A DNA stretch of 61,573 nt, taken from NCBI GenBank assembly GCA_964485695.1, contig CAZAKZ010000016.1, positions 1-61,573 of the forward strand. Reading direction: 5' to 3'. Below are positions 17,626 through 25,938 of this stretch, piece after piece (position 1 is the first letter of the stretch; the number at the start of each line of letters is the position of its first letter). The stretch is from CAZAKZ01 sp964485695 (GTDB lineage Bacteria > Planctomycetota > JAFGQW01). Under the pieces are notes generated by a model. That model was not told the origin of the DNA. It saw nothing but the letters and a program-made list of their open reading frames with translations, and ran no database searches. Position numbers and translations under genes: made by a program.

Positions 17626-17808
17626 TAGCCTGGATTAATCATGAAAAACCGGCTGCAAATGGATCTGAGCCCGCCTGGCTGCGTTGAAACGACGATTTCG
17701 ATCCTCAACGTATTGCAGGGAATACGCCTGCGGTCGAAACCGCCGTTTCGCCTTGCCAGACAGACTCAGATCCATTTTCGCTCGGTGTTTCATGATTAAT
17801 CCAGGCTA
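17626..17808. mobile_element. MITE-like element, 183 bp, perfect 21-bp terminal inverted repeats
   Basis: The ends are perfect inverted copies beginning TAGCCTGGATTAATCATGA (17626-17646 and 17788-17808). The dyad continues imperfectly across the whole unit, with AATGGATCTGAG in both arms and CGTATT/AATACG at the centre, so the RNA could form one long hairpin. Both ends are flanked by TA, which fits the TA target duplication of IS630/Tc1-mariner-type elements if the TA is counted outside the repeat. There is no transposase. The right end supplies the TAG stop of the HEAT-repeat gene. A 32-bp relative lies at 33377-33408. Confidence 0.8.
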
Positions 17809-20800
17809 ACGATAGGTTTCCGGATTGACCAGGGATTTCAGCTCCTCCGGTGTGAATTTGGCCCGGATCAGGGGTTCCTCTCCGGCCACGGCCCGCAGCG
17901 GACCATGGTCCAGAAGCGCGATCTCGAAGAGATGCCTTGCCTCGTCCTTCCGGCCCTTTCCCAGGAGCGCGATACCGAGGTCGAACCGGGCCATGGCCGA
18001 AGCCACGAGGCCGCGGCCCTGGGGGCCGAGACCGCGGAGGAGTTCCAGGGCCCAGTCCAGGCCGGTGTCCAGATAGGCCGTGGCGTGGGCGGCCGTCAGG
18101 ATCGCCTGGACGTCATGGGGCGCAGCGGAGAGGCCTTGCTTGATGAGAGCCAGGGCCTCGGACTTCTGGCTCCGGCCCTGGGCCAGGCCGCGAGCGATCC
18201 AGGCCATGGATGCCTGGCGGCCAATGGGGTTATCGGCCAGGCAGGTCTCGGAACACTCCCTGTCCAGGTATCCCTCGAGCATTGCCAGGCGGTGGAGCTT
18301 TTCAAAGGCCTCCGTGGCTAGAACGTAGTCTCCCCGGTTGAACGCCTGGTCGGCCTGGAGCCGGAGAGCACGAAAATCCTGCTTCGAGTCGAAGGGCGGG
18401 GTCGCGAGGATCCGGCGGCTCAGGTCCACGGCCAGCTCCCCCCAGGTGTCCCGCCTGGAAGGGTGCATGAAGAGTCGGATCATCTCCTGATAGAACGTCT
18501 CTCGGATGCCCAGGCCCGGCCCTTGTTTGGAGATCTCCCGGAGCCGGCGGTTCAGGATCGCCCGGACCCTTGCCGGGCCGTGGCCCAGGAGCGCTGCCCG
18601 CGCCGCGACCTCCAGGGGACGGGCGCGGCGGCCCTGGGATGGATGTGCCTCCGGTCCGAGCTGGTCCTCCAGGAGGAATTCCACCAGGAATCGGGTGATC
18701 GTCCCGTCCTGGATCTTGCCCAGCTCGCCCAGGAACTCGGCGAACAGGCTCCGGGAAACGGGATCCTGGCAGCGCCCCTCCTTGAGGATGGTGAGGTAGT
18801 GCACCAGTCGATCCACGTAGGTCTCGGGCTTCAGCAGTGAGAGGGCGTCCAGGGCGCCTAGCCGGATCTCGGGCAGGTTCTCCTCGCGCAGTCTCTTGAG
18901 GAGATACTCGGCGGTGTCCCGTCCGCCGATGGCGGCCAGGACCCGGAGGCCGCGGGCACGATTTTCCGGCTGCACCAGGCCGTTCCGGGTCATGGACTCG
19001 ACCGCGGAGCGGGTGCTCGGATCCCGGATCTTCTCCAGGGCACCCAGGGCCAGGCGCCTCGGCCGTTCCGGACCGGTCTTCAGGAATTTGAGCATGAGGT
19101 CCCGGTCTTCCGGGAGGGACAGGGCGAACAGGGCCCGCAGGGCAGCGGCCTGGAGCCGGAGGCGCTTACTCTTTTGCGCCCGCTCAAGCCCTTCGGTATC
19201 GAGGGCCACGATGCGCCGGAGGGGTAGAGCGGCCCGGGCCTGACCCGAGACGCCGAGGCGGTTGATGGCCTGGATGCGAACCTCCACCCGTTCCTTCGGA
19301 TCCAGGGCCGCCCTGCCTATCAGATCCAGGGCCTCGGCCTTCTTCAGGTTGAAGAGCAGCTTCAAAATCCGGACCCGCGCCAGGGGATCGGACTCGCTGC
19401 TGTATCGTCCGCGCAGCCACAGGATCAGGCGGCTGTACTTGCCCGGATCCCAGGTCACGGAAGTCAGCGCGTTCAGGGCGTCCAGGCGCAGCTTGGCCTT
19501 CTTGCTGAAAGTGCCCTCGGCGACCTGCATGAGAAACATGAACACAGCCTCGTCCCCCTGCCGGGCCGCTTCACGGAGGAAGGTCCGGCCGAAGTGATCT
19601 GATTTGTGGGCCGACAGGATCCGGATCAGGTGGTTGTACGGTTTCTCTTCCCCCGAGGTCCGGATCCAGTTCAGGGCGGCCAGGCGCCGGACCTGGGTCG
19701 AGGGATCTTCCAGGCCGGAGGCCAGGAGGTCCTTCCAGCCCCCGAACGGCGCGGTTTTGCTCAGGGCGAGGAGATAGTTTGCCCTCAGGTCGCCCCGCGT
19801 GTCCGGGCGACCTTCCTCCCTGGCGAGGAGAGCCCGGCTCCTTTCCTCGAGAAACGCCTTCCGGAGCCGGTCCCGAGGGGCTCGTTGGCCCAGGAACGGC
19901 AGGGCGTGGGCCAGGGCATTCAACACGGGGAGGGGAATGCCGGGGGACTGCATGGCATTGATGACAATGGCCGTATCCTCTGAATCCGGAGGATCTTGAT
20001 TCCCGAGGGCCTGGACCACCCAGGTCACGATCTCGTCGGGGGATCGACCTCCCGCTCCCTTGACGAGGAGCGGCAGGGTAAGGCGGGCCGCCGGGGCTCC
20101 CAGGCCGTGAGCCAGAGCCTCTCCGGCAGCCCGGACAGGGCCCGTACCCTCGGCCCAGGCGGCCAGGAGATCCGGTACGACCTGCGCTTTCAGCACGGGG
20201 GTGAGATCCTCGCCCAGGAGCTGGAGGATCCGGGCGGAATAGATGCGCGGGTGGAGATTCGGGTGCCGGAGCCGTGTCCGCAGGGCCGACACCACCTCGG
20301 CCCCACCGAGCTCGAGCAGGGCCCGGGCAGCGGAAAGGGCTCTCTGGCTGACCCGTGGACGCCGGGGATCCTGTCGATCGAAGATGTCCAGATAAATATG
20401 CAGGGCGGATGGATGCGGAAGGGCCAGAAGCACTCGTTCCGCCTCCTCACGGACCAGGCGGTCGGGATCCTTGACGGCCTCGAGCAGGGCTGCAAGGCAC
20501 CTCGGGTCCGGGTTTTGATTTCCGTCCTTTCGTACACAGGCCGCCAGCGCACGGATCGCATGCCACCGTACGCTCCACACGGGATCCTGGATCGTTCCGA
20601 GGATCACCTCCAGGCTGGCCGCCTCGCCCAGGTGCCCGAGGGTTCGGACCGCGGAGCATCGCACGGCCCAGGATGCGTCCACCGCCAGGGTGCCGAGGAG
20701 GGCGGGGCGATCTTCCAGGGCAAAGGCATGGAGGATTTCCGCCACCTGTCGCCGGGCCTGCCAGGTCCCCCGGGCCACCGTTTTTCTGAGGAGGGCCCCG

Positions 20801-20976
20801 GCCCGGCCCGGCTCCATGCCGGCCAGGATCCGCCCTGCCCACCGGAGCTGGCCGGGCGTGGAGCCGGCTCCCAACAAGAGGGTCTCGGCCTCGCGATAGG
20901 TCGATTCCTGAATCGGGCCCGACGGAACGAACACCGCGGAGAGGCCGACCACGAGGAGCTGACCGAGGAGATTCAC
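17806..20976 (-). CDS. Large exported HEAT-repeat protein with C-terminal TPR-like region
   Basis: I place the start at GTG 20976, which overlaps the nnrD stop in a GTGA junction; the longer frame to 21540 is only a shadow of nnrD. The product is 1056 residues. MNLLGQLLVVGLSAVF is a probable signal peptide. HEAT/Armadillo-type helical repeats (for example VRCSAVRTLGHLGEAAS, VRWHAIRALAACV, RLAALNWIR, VRIQAINRLGVSG) occupy most of the protein, roughly residues 60 to 800. The last 200 residues look TPR-like (ADQAFNRGDYVLATEAFEKL, AMARFDLGIALLGKGRKDEARHLFEIAL). Such solenoids are scaffolds in planctomycetes; partner unknown. The TAG stop lies inside the end of the inverted-repeat element, so the original C-terminus may have been different. 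Confidence 0.85.
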   Translation of the reverse strand: MNLLGQLLVVGLSAVFVPSGPIQESTYREAETLLLGAGSTPGQLRWAGRILAGMEPGRAGALLRKTVARGTWQARRQVAEILHAFALEDRPALLGTLAVDASWAVRCSAVRTLGHLGEAASLEVILGTIQDPVWSVRWHAIRALAACVRKDGNQNPDPRCLAALLEAVKDPDRLVREEAERVLLALPHPSALHIYLDIFDRQDPRRPRVSQRALSAARALLELGGAEVVSALRTRLRHPNLHPRIYSARILQLLGEDLTPVLKAQVVPDLLAAWAEGTGPVRAAGEALAHGLGAPAARLTLPLLVKGAGGRSPDEIVTWVVQALGNQDPPDSEDTAIVINAMQSPGIPLPVLNALAHALPFLGQRAPRDRLRKAFLEERSRALLAREEGRPDTRGDLRANYLLALSKTAPFGGWKDLLASGLEDPSTQVRRLAALNWIRTSGEEKPYNHLIRILSAHKSDHFGRTFLREAARQGDEAVFMFLMQVAEGTFSKKAKLRLDALNALTSVTWDPGKYSRLILWLRGRYSSESDPLARVRILKLLFNLKKAEALDLIGRAALDPKERVEVRIQAINRLGVSGQARAALPLRRIVALDTEGLERAQKSKRLRLQAAALRALFALSLPEDRDLMLKFLKTGPERPRRLALGALEKIRDPSTRSAVESMTRNGLVQPENRARGLRVLAAIGGRDTAEYLLKRLREENLPEIRLGALDALSLLKPETYVDRLVHYLTILKEGRCQDPVSRSLFAEFLGELGKIQDGTITRFLVEFLLEDQLGPEAHPSQGRRARPLEVAARAALLGHGPARVRAILNRRLREISKQGPGLGIRETFYQEMIRLFMHPSRRDTWGELAVDLSRRILATPPFDSKQDFRALRLQADQAFNRGDYVLATEAFEKLHRLAMLEGYLDRECSETCLADNPIGRQASMAWIARGLAQGRSQKSEALALIKQGLSAAPHDVQAILTAAHATAYLDTGLDWALELLRGLGPQGRGLVASAMARFDLGIALLGKGRKDEARHLFEIALLDHGPLRAVAGEEPLIRAKFTPEELKSLVNPETYR

Positions 20977-21836
20977 CGGCCCTTCTCCAGGGCCTGGTAC
21001 GCGGCAGGGAGGTATTCGACCAGATCCGAGGCGGTCAGGGAGACCTGGCCCAGGACTGCGGCAGCCAGGTCGCCGGCCAGGCCGTGAACGTGGGCGCCGA
21101 GGCGGGCTGCATCCAGCGGCTCGAGGCCCTGCCCCACCAGTGCGCAGAGGATGCCGGTGAGTACGTCTCCGGCGCCGCCCGTGGCCATGCCGGGATTCCC
21201 GGTCGCGTTGATGTGAACCCGCCTGCCGTCCGTGACCACGGTGCCGGCGCCCTTGAGAACCACTACGGCTCCGTAGTTCCGGGCCGCCTCCAGGGCTGCG
21301 GCCTTCCGGTCGTTCTGGACCTCCTGGATCGTGGTATCCAGGAGTCGGCTCATCTCCCCCGGATGCGGGGTCAGAATCTTGGAGGGCGGACAGGCCTTGA
21401 GTTCCTGGTGGAGTCCGTCGCTCACTAGGTTGAGTCCGTCGGCGTCCAGGACCAGGGGCTTGTTCAGGTCCTGCAGCAGACCGGAAAGAAACTGCAGGGT
21501 CTCGGGGTGGCGGCCCAGGCCGGGTCCCACACCGACACAATCAGCAGATTCCGTGGCTCTGAGAGCGGGGGCGAGGGCGGCTGCGGCGATACAATTCGCG
21601 TTTGCGGCCGGTAGGGGCAGGGTCATGGCGCTGCTGGTTTTTGCTGCCAGGACGGGTTCCACGCTCTCCGCGATTGCGATGGTGACCAGGCCCGCTCCGG
21701 ATCTCAGGGCGCCGTGGGCGGCCAGGGCCGCTGCACCCACCATGCCGCGACTTCCGGCAATGAGCAGGACCCGGCCGAGGTCTCCCTTGTGAACGTCCTC
21801 TCTTCGGCGAGGCAAGGAGGGTAGTGGATCGGACAT
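20973..21836 (-). CDS. nnrD: ADP-dependent NAD(P)HX dehydratase
   Basis: The 287-residue protein is the ribokinase-like repair enzyme that converts damaged hydrated NAD(P)H back to NAD(P)H using ADP. Signatures are KGDLGRVLLIAGSRGMVGAA near the N-terminus, LDADGLNLV, LTPHPGEMSRLL, and the C-terminal NPGMATGGAGDVLTGILCAL, which carries the catalytic Asp. In many bacteria it is fused to the NnrE epimerase; here that half is absent and no epimerase gene is in the window, so S/R epimerisation must be encoded elsewhere or be spontaneous. It heads a two-gene operon with the giant HEAT protein. Confidence 0.93.
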   Translation of the reverse strand: MSDPLPSLPRRREDVHKGDLGRVLLIAGSRGMVGAAALAAHGALRSGAGLVTIAIAESVEPVLAAKTSSAMTLPLPAANANCIAAAALAPALRATESADCVGVGPGLGRHPETLQFLSGLLQDLNKPLVLDADGLNLVSDGLHQELKACPPSKILTPHPGEMSRLLDTTIQEVQNDRKAAALEAARNYGAVVVLKGAGTVVTDGRRVHINATGNPGMATGGAGDVLTGILCALVGQGLEPLDAARLGAHVHGLAGDLAAAVLGQVSLTASDLVEYLPAAYQALEKGR

Positions 21837-22136
21837 GGCTGATCTCCCGGTCGGCTCGATCCCGGACTCCGGGCTCCTCTCCTGGGAGTCCGGCCCGGAA
21901 ACAGACTCAAAGAGAGAATATTCGTTTCTCTCTCCAACCTCCAGGCCGAACAGGGCCCAGGCCCCTTTTTCCCGGGGGAAACGTGCTGGGTAAGGGATCG
22001 GTTCAATTCGGGTCTTACGCGGGAGAGGGGTGGAGTCCCCTTTTCAACCTTCCCTTTCCAACCCTTCGGACTGGTAATACAATTCAATACAGTCGGCACA
22101 GTCCGCCTCTGAGCTGCCTGGACGGCAGGAAAGAAA
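21837..22136. promoter_or_regulatory. Divergent intergenic region, nnrD / DUF151 nuclease
   Basis: No gene is visible. A hairpin with 9-bp arms, CCGGACTCC (21862-21870) and GGAGTCCGG (21885-21893), lies just upstream of nnrD on its leader side and could affect its expression. The right half is AT-richer and probably contains the rightward promoter for 22137. Confidence 0.4.
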
Positions 22137-22556
22137 ATGGGTGCGAACGCCATGGTGCGAATGGCCCTCCATCAGATCGTCATACACGAGAACAGCGATC
22201 AGCAGTTCATCTTCCTCAAGGAGGAGGATGGTGACCGCAAGTTTCCCATCGTGATTGGTATCTTCGAGGCCACGGTGATCGACCGTAAGGTCAGGGACTT
22301 CAAGCCTCCGAGGCCCATGACCCACGACCTCCTGGTCAACATCGTCGCTGCCCTGGGTGGCAAGGTCGAACACGTGGTGGTGAACAAGCTCGAGGACAAC
22401 ACCTTCTACGCCAAGCTGGTGGTCCAGCAGGATGGGAAGACCGTAGAGATCGACAGCCGTCCAAGCGATGCGATAGCAGTTGCAAGCCATACGAAAGTTC
22501 CTATATTTGTGGAGGAACAGGTCCTCGACAAGGTGTCCGGGACCGGGGGACTCTGA
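22137..22556 (+). CDS. Bifunctional nuclease-family protein (DUF151)
   Basis: This 139-residue protein is a single BFN/DUF151 domain. Key segments are HQIVIHENSDQQFIFLKEEDGDRKFPIVIGIFEA, the acidic/Lys-containing PRPMTHDLLVNIVAALGG and VEIDSRPSDAIAVASHTKVPIFVEE, the most conserved motif of the family. Members in plants act on RNA and DNA; bacterial ones are largely uncharacterised. A GGAAAG site precedes ATG 22137; an in-frame ATG lies 15 bases later. Its stop is followed within 30 bp by a tRNA-Ser gene in the same direction, so a shared transcript is possible. Confidence 0.9.
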   Translation: MGANAMVRMALHQIVIHENSDQQFIFLKEEDGDRKFPIVIGIFEATVIDRKVRDFKPPRPMTHDLLVNIVAALGGKVEHVVVNKLEDNTFYAKLVVQQDGKTVEIDSRPSDAIAVASHTKVPIFVEEQVLDKVSGTGGL

Positions 22557-22584
22557 GCAGGTTGAACACGGCCCTGGAACGACC

Positions 22585-22674
22585 GGTGGGATGGCAGAGC
22601 GGTCGAATGCATCGGACTTGAAATCCGAAGGGGGTTCTCCTCCCTCCTGGGTTCGAATCCCAGTCCCACCGCCA
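22585..22674 (+). tRNA. tRNA-Ser (anticodon UGA)
   Basis: The acceptor arms GGTGGGA and TCCCACC pair and are followed by G and an encoded CCA. The anticodon loop reads CTTGAAA with anticodon TGA. A long variable arm of the class II type (AAGGGGGTTCTCCTCCCT) and a standard T-arm GGGTTCGAATCCC are present. A short T-run follows CCA. It reads UCN codons, chiefly UCA. Confidence 0.97.
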
Positions 22675-22705
22675 TTTTTAGGTCTATTCCTGGTGTTTCC
22701 ACCTG

Positions 22706-22711
22706 TATAAT
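22706..22711 (+). promoter_or_regulatory. Candidate -10 box between the two tRNA-Ser genes
   Basis: A perfect TATAAT lies 130 bp upstream of the second tRNA gene. No convincing -35 hexamer is seen 17 bp upstream. It could start a transcript that passes through the two dyads at 22729-22796 before reaching the tRNA. Confidence 0.3.
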
Positions 22712-22728
22712 GCTCCACCCGCGTGGGG

Positions 22729-22754
22729 GATCCTTGAAGGATCCTTCAAGGATC
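22729..22754. repeat. Perfect 26-bp palindrome built of GGATCCTT-type units
   Basis: The sequence reads identically on both strands over 26 bp and consists of GATCC, TTGAA, GGATCC, TTCAA, GGATC in order. It can also be read as an 11-bp tandem repeat with one change. It lies between the two serine tRNA genes; a binding site or a replication-slippage product are both possible. Confidence 0.7.
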
Positions 22755-22757
22755 GTT

Positions 22758-22796
22758 GAAACGACTCGGACCGACATCCAGGTCGGCCGTCGTTTC
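22758..22796. terminator. Hairpin between tRNA genes, terminator-like
   Basis: The outer arms GAAACGAC (22758-22765) and GTCGTTTC (22789-22796) and the inner arms CCGAC/GGTCGG form a long stem with a five-base loop. There is no U-run after it, so intrinsic termination would be weak. It may act as a processing signal or boundary for the first tRNA transcript. Confidence 0.4.
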
Positions 22797-22841
22797 TGAC
22801 TGAAACTCGTTGATCGAACTCGTTGATCGATATGGACCGTC

Positions 22842-22933
22842 GGAGAGGTGGCTGAGTGGCTTAAAGCGCCTGATTGCTAATCAGGTGAGTCCTGTCAGGG
22901 GCTCCCCGGGTTCGAATCCCGGCCTCTCCGCCA
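22842..22933 (+). tRNA. tRNA-Ser (anticodon GCU)
   Basis: The acceptor arms GGAGAGG and CCTCTCC pair, followed by G and an encoded CCA. The anticodon loop ATTGCTAAT gives GCU, reading AGC/AGU. The variable arm is long (class II) and the T-arm is CGGGTTCGAATCCCG. It forms a pair with the UGA isoacceptor 170 bp upstream. A 13-bp tandem duplication (ACTCGTTGATCGA twice, 22805-22830) lies just before it. Confidence 0.97.
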
Positions 22934-23200
22934 GCCACCTTGGCAACCCGCGAAGGCTGTGTCGGGCGGATGTCTCGTGGGGGATCGATTGGATCCGAGA
23001 GTCGGGCGGACCCTCCATACCCTGCCGGGATTTCGATTTCAGGGCGGTTTCCTGCCACGGGTCCGGAAAAATCCCCGTCCAAACACCGTCCATCTCCGAC
23101 CACGGACTCATGAGAACAGGCTCTTGACTTTGTGTGCAACCCGACGAGGATTGCCGCCGTCCTAGAACCTGAAAACCGATGCACTGGAGGGATATCCAGG

Positions 23201-23722
23201 GTGTTTCGCTCCGGACTGATCCAGAGGATGGGCCAGAGCCTCTTGTTCCTGGGGATCGGTCTGTTCCTGGTGGGGTGCCTCGTGAGTTGCCTCGTGAGTT
23301 GCGTAGAAAGGAAACTGGTCATCCGGTCGGAACCCCCGGGTGGCGTGGTGGTCCTGGACAACAAGATCATCGGGGTGACTCCGGTGACGGTCCCTTTCAC
23401 TTTTTACGGCTGCCGACAGGTAGAAGTGCGGTGGGACCCCTTCCTGGCGGAGATGGACCCCTTTCCCACGGCGAAAGAGGTTCGGCATTTATATCCCCCT
23501 TGGTACCAATATGTTCCACTCGATTTCTTGGTGGAAATCTTGTGGCCTTTCACGATCACGGATGAGCGATTCTTTGATTTCGACCTCTATCCCCGTCAGG
23601 AGGAGGGCGCAAAGCCGTCTGCAGGAAAATCCGAGGGTTCCGTGGACCCGGTGGATGCCGTGATCCGGCGCGCGGAAGCCACGCGCGCCAGGGCGCTCGT
23701 TGACAAAGAGGAGGGGCCATGA
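23201..23722 (+). CDS. PEGA-domain lipoprotein
   Basis: I prefer GTG 23201, about nine bases after GGAGGG, over ATG 23228, which has no spaced ribosome site; this gives 173 residues. The signal peptide RSGLIQRMGQSLLFLGIGL ends in a lipobox (LVGC). The region after it, CLVSCLVSC, is produced by a perfect 12-bp tandem duplication (23276-23299). The mature start KLVIRSEPPGGVVVLDNKI, then GVTPVTVPFTFYG, is a clear PEGA domain, a small surface module of bacterial envelopes. The C-terminal 50 residues are charged. Its stop overlaps the murD start (ATGA), so the two are translationally coupled, suggesting an envelope-related role. Confidence 0.85.
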   Translation: MFRSGLIQRMGQSLLFLGIGLFLVGCLVSCLVSCVERKLVIRSEPPGGVVVLDNKIIGVTPVTVPFTFYGCRQVEVRWDPFLAEMDPFPTAKEVRHLYPPWYQYVPLDFLVEILWPFTITDERFFDFDLYPRQEEGAKPSAGKSEGSVDPVDAVIRRAEATRARALVDKEEGP

Positions 23723-25146
23723 CAGGCGTTCAGATCAGCAAGGAGAAATTCAAGGACGCCAGGGTCACCATCATGGGCCTCGGACTTCACGGCGGAGGCG
23801 TGGGGGCGACCCGGTTCTTTTCCGATCTCGGGGCCCGGGTGACCGTGACCGATCTCAGGGGGAAGAGAATTCTGTCACCAAGCCTCAAGCTGCTGGAGGA
23901 CCTGGACATCGAGTATGTCCTGGGCAGGCACATCAAGCGCCATTTCGAGGGGGCGGACATGGTCGTTGTGAATCCGGCCGTGCCGGACGACTCTCCGTAC
24001 GTCCAGGCGGCCAGGAGTGCCGGCATCCGCATCGAATCGGTCCTGAACTTCTTCCTGAACCACTGTCCCTGCAGGGTCATCGGAGTGACCGGGTCCAACG
24101 GCAAGAGCACCACCGTGAAACTACTCGACCAGATGCTGCGCCAGGAAGGCCTCAAGCCGTATGTGGGGGGGAATCTGGGGGGGGATATCCTGAACTGGCT
24201 GTTCGAGTTGAAGCCGGAGGATCTTGTGGTACTGGAAGTCTCCAGCTTCCAGCTCAAAGCTCTCCAGGAAACCACCCCCTCCCCTCGCATCAGCGTCCTC
24301 ACGAATCTGGCCCCCAACCACCTGGATCGCCATGGAACCCTCGAAGACTACTATGCGTCCAAGGCCCGGATTTTCGGGGGAATGAATCCTCCCCGGCACG
24401 GCGTCGTGAATGCTGCAGATCCGGAAGTGCAGAGATTGGTGTCCGAATATTCGGGGGAGTGCCTGCCTTTCGATGCTTACCACAGGCTGGAGAACGGGTT
24501 GTGGGTCAAGGATCGATGGGTGTGCTTCCGATACAAAGGCCTGGAAGGCCGACTTTTCTCCCTGTCCGATCTGAAGCTCCCGGGGAAGTTCAACCTTGAA
24601 AACGCCATGGCAGCTGCCGGCGCAGCGTTGCTGGAAGGGTGTTCACCTTCGGCAATCCGCAAGGCCGTCCAGAATTTCGTCGGCCTGTCCCATAGACTGG
24701 AGTACGTCGGGAAATGGAGGGAGATCGCGGTCTTCAACGATTCGAAGTCGACCAATCCAACCTCCACGATCCGTGCGGTCGAAGCCCTGCCCTCCCCGGT
24801 CCTGGTGATTCTGGGAGGCAGTGACAAGAACCTGGACCTGGAAGACCTGGCAAGGGAGATGTGTCAACGGGCCAAGGCCGTCATCTGTTACGGCCAGGCC
24901 GGGAACAGAATTTATAGAGCCATTGCCGAGATGCGAGGGACGGACGAGAAGCCCTTGCTGCTCTGGGTCAAACCCTTTGATCGAGCCGTTGACAGAGCCC
25001 TGGTCATGGCAGCGCCCGGAGATCACGTGGTTCTGAGTCCGGCCTTTGCGAGTTTCGACCAGTTTCATAGCTTCGAGGAGCGAGGAGAGGTTTTTGTCGG
25101 CCAGGTTCAGACCTGGGGAGAAAAAGGTGAACTGAACATCAAATGA
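23719..25146 (+). CDS. murD: UDP-N-acetylmuramoylalanine-D-glutamate ligase
   Basis: The 475-residue cytoplasmic Mur ligase adds D-glutamate to UDP-MurNAc-L-Ala in peptidoglycan synthesis. The N-terminal Rossmann-like domain has VTIMGLGLHGGGVGATRFF. The central domain has the ATP loop IGVTGSNGKSTTVKLL, the LEVSSFQLK segment, and NLAPNHLDRHGTLEDY, with the conserved Asn-His. The C-terminal domain carries FNDSKSTNPTSTIRAV and VILGGSDKNLDL. It shows the organism makes peptidoglycan. It is outside a dcw cluster: no mur, fts or mra genes adjoin it, only the PEGA lipoprotein that overlaps it. Confidence 0.95.
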   Translation: MTGVQISKEKFKDARVTIMGLGLHGGGVGATRFFSDLGARVTVTDLRGKRILSPSLKLLEDLDIEYVLGRHIKRHFEGADMVVVNPAVPDDSPYVQAARSAGIRIESVLNFFLNHCPCRVIGVTGSNGKSTTVKLLDQMLRQEGLKPYVGGNLGGDILNWLFELKPEDLVVLEVSSFQLKALQETTPSPRISVLTNLAPNHLDRHGTLEDYYASKARIFGGMNPPRHGVVNAADPEVQRLVSEYSGECLPFDAYHRLENGLWVKDRWVCFRYKGLEGRLFSLSDLKLPGKFNLENAMAAAGAALLEGCSPSAIRKAVQNFVGLSHRLEYVGKWREIAVFNDSKSTNPTSTIRAVEALPSPVLVILGGSDKNLDLEDLAREMCQRAKAVICYGQAGNRIYRAIAEMRGTDEKPLLLWVKPFDRAVDRALVMAAPGDHVVLSPAFASFDQFHSFEERGEVFVGQVQTWGEKGELNIK

Positions 25147-25327
25147 TATTAGTTTTTCCCGTTGGATTGAGGAGAATCGATTCAATAGGGCGGTTCATTC
25201 GATGGATCGGGGAGGCACAACCAAGATAACAGACCCATCGATCGCTTAAATTCCCGGTTTCGTTTCTGTTGAGGCGGTTGCCACCTCAGGTACGATTCTG
25301 GCCGCTGTGATATTGCAGGGCGTTTCC

Positions 25328-25918
25328 ATGGTTTACTGTCAGGTCTGCAAGAAGAACATCGCCGCCGTTCACTACACGGAGATCGATGTCGACTACAAGG
25401 TCAAGAAAGAATCGCACATGTGTGAGGACTGTGCTCAGAAGCACGGTCTGCAGGGCCTTGAGGAGCAGGGGTCCACGCCCAAGATGATCTCTCCGCTCCA
25501 GGTGATCGAAAACCTCATCAAGCCCAACCTGCCGCAGCCTCTCAAAGCCCTCCTCGAAACCCAGTGCAAGACGTGCGGGATGACCTACCCCGAATTCCGA
25601 TCCGGGGGACGCCTGGGATGTCCGAACGACTACAAGATTTTCAAGGAAGGAATCCAGAACATCCTGGATCAGGTCCAGGGGGGATCCACCAAGCACATCG
25701 GTAAGGTCCCGAAACGAGCCGGTTCCCTGATTCGGCTTCAGGTCCACCAGGCCTCCCTGCGGGCGGAACTGGAAGAGGCCATCGCCATCGAGAACTACGA
25801 GAAGGCCGCGGAGATCCGGGACTCCCTGAAGCAGCTCGAACAGGATATGAGCGACACAATTCCCGAACAGCCTCCAGAGGAACCTCTGGACCAGCAAGAT
25901 CCACACGGTCAGGAATAA
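25328..25918 (+). CDS. mcsA: McsA-like zinc-finger/UVR activator of arginine kinase
   Basis: The 196-residue protein starts at ATG 25328 (MVYCQVCKK). Zinc-binding CxxC pairs occur near residues 4-7 and 35-38 (CEDC), with another set in CKTC and LGCPNDY, the treble-clef pattern of McsA. The C-terminal region LRAELEEAIAIENYEKAAEIRDSLKQLE is a UVR motif, which in Firmicutes contacts the middle domain of ClpC. It is the first gene of the mcsA-mcsB-clpC operon. No ctsR repressor gene precedes it, so control differs from Bacillus. A 13/12-bp imperfect tandem duplication spans its end (25905-25929). Confidence 0.92.
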   Translation: MVYCQVCKKNIAAVHYTEIDVDYKVKKESHMCEDCAQKHGLQGLEEQGSTPKMISPLQVIENLIKPNLPQPLKALLETQCKTCGMTYPEFRSGGRLGCPNDYKIFKEGIQNILDQVQGGSTKHIGKVPKRAGSLIRLQVHQASLRAELEEAIAIENYEKAAEIRDSLKQLEQDMSDTIPEQPPEEPLDQQDPHGQE

Positions 25919-25938
25919 CGGTCAGGATAAAGACGACG

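Noticed and set aside
22137..22933. CRISPR-like spacing between repeats near the tRNA pair
   Set aside because: The repeats are a palindrome, a hairpin and a 13-bp tandem duplication of different sequence; there is no regular repeat-spacer series.
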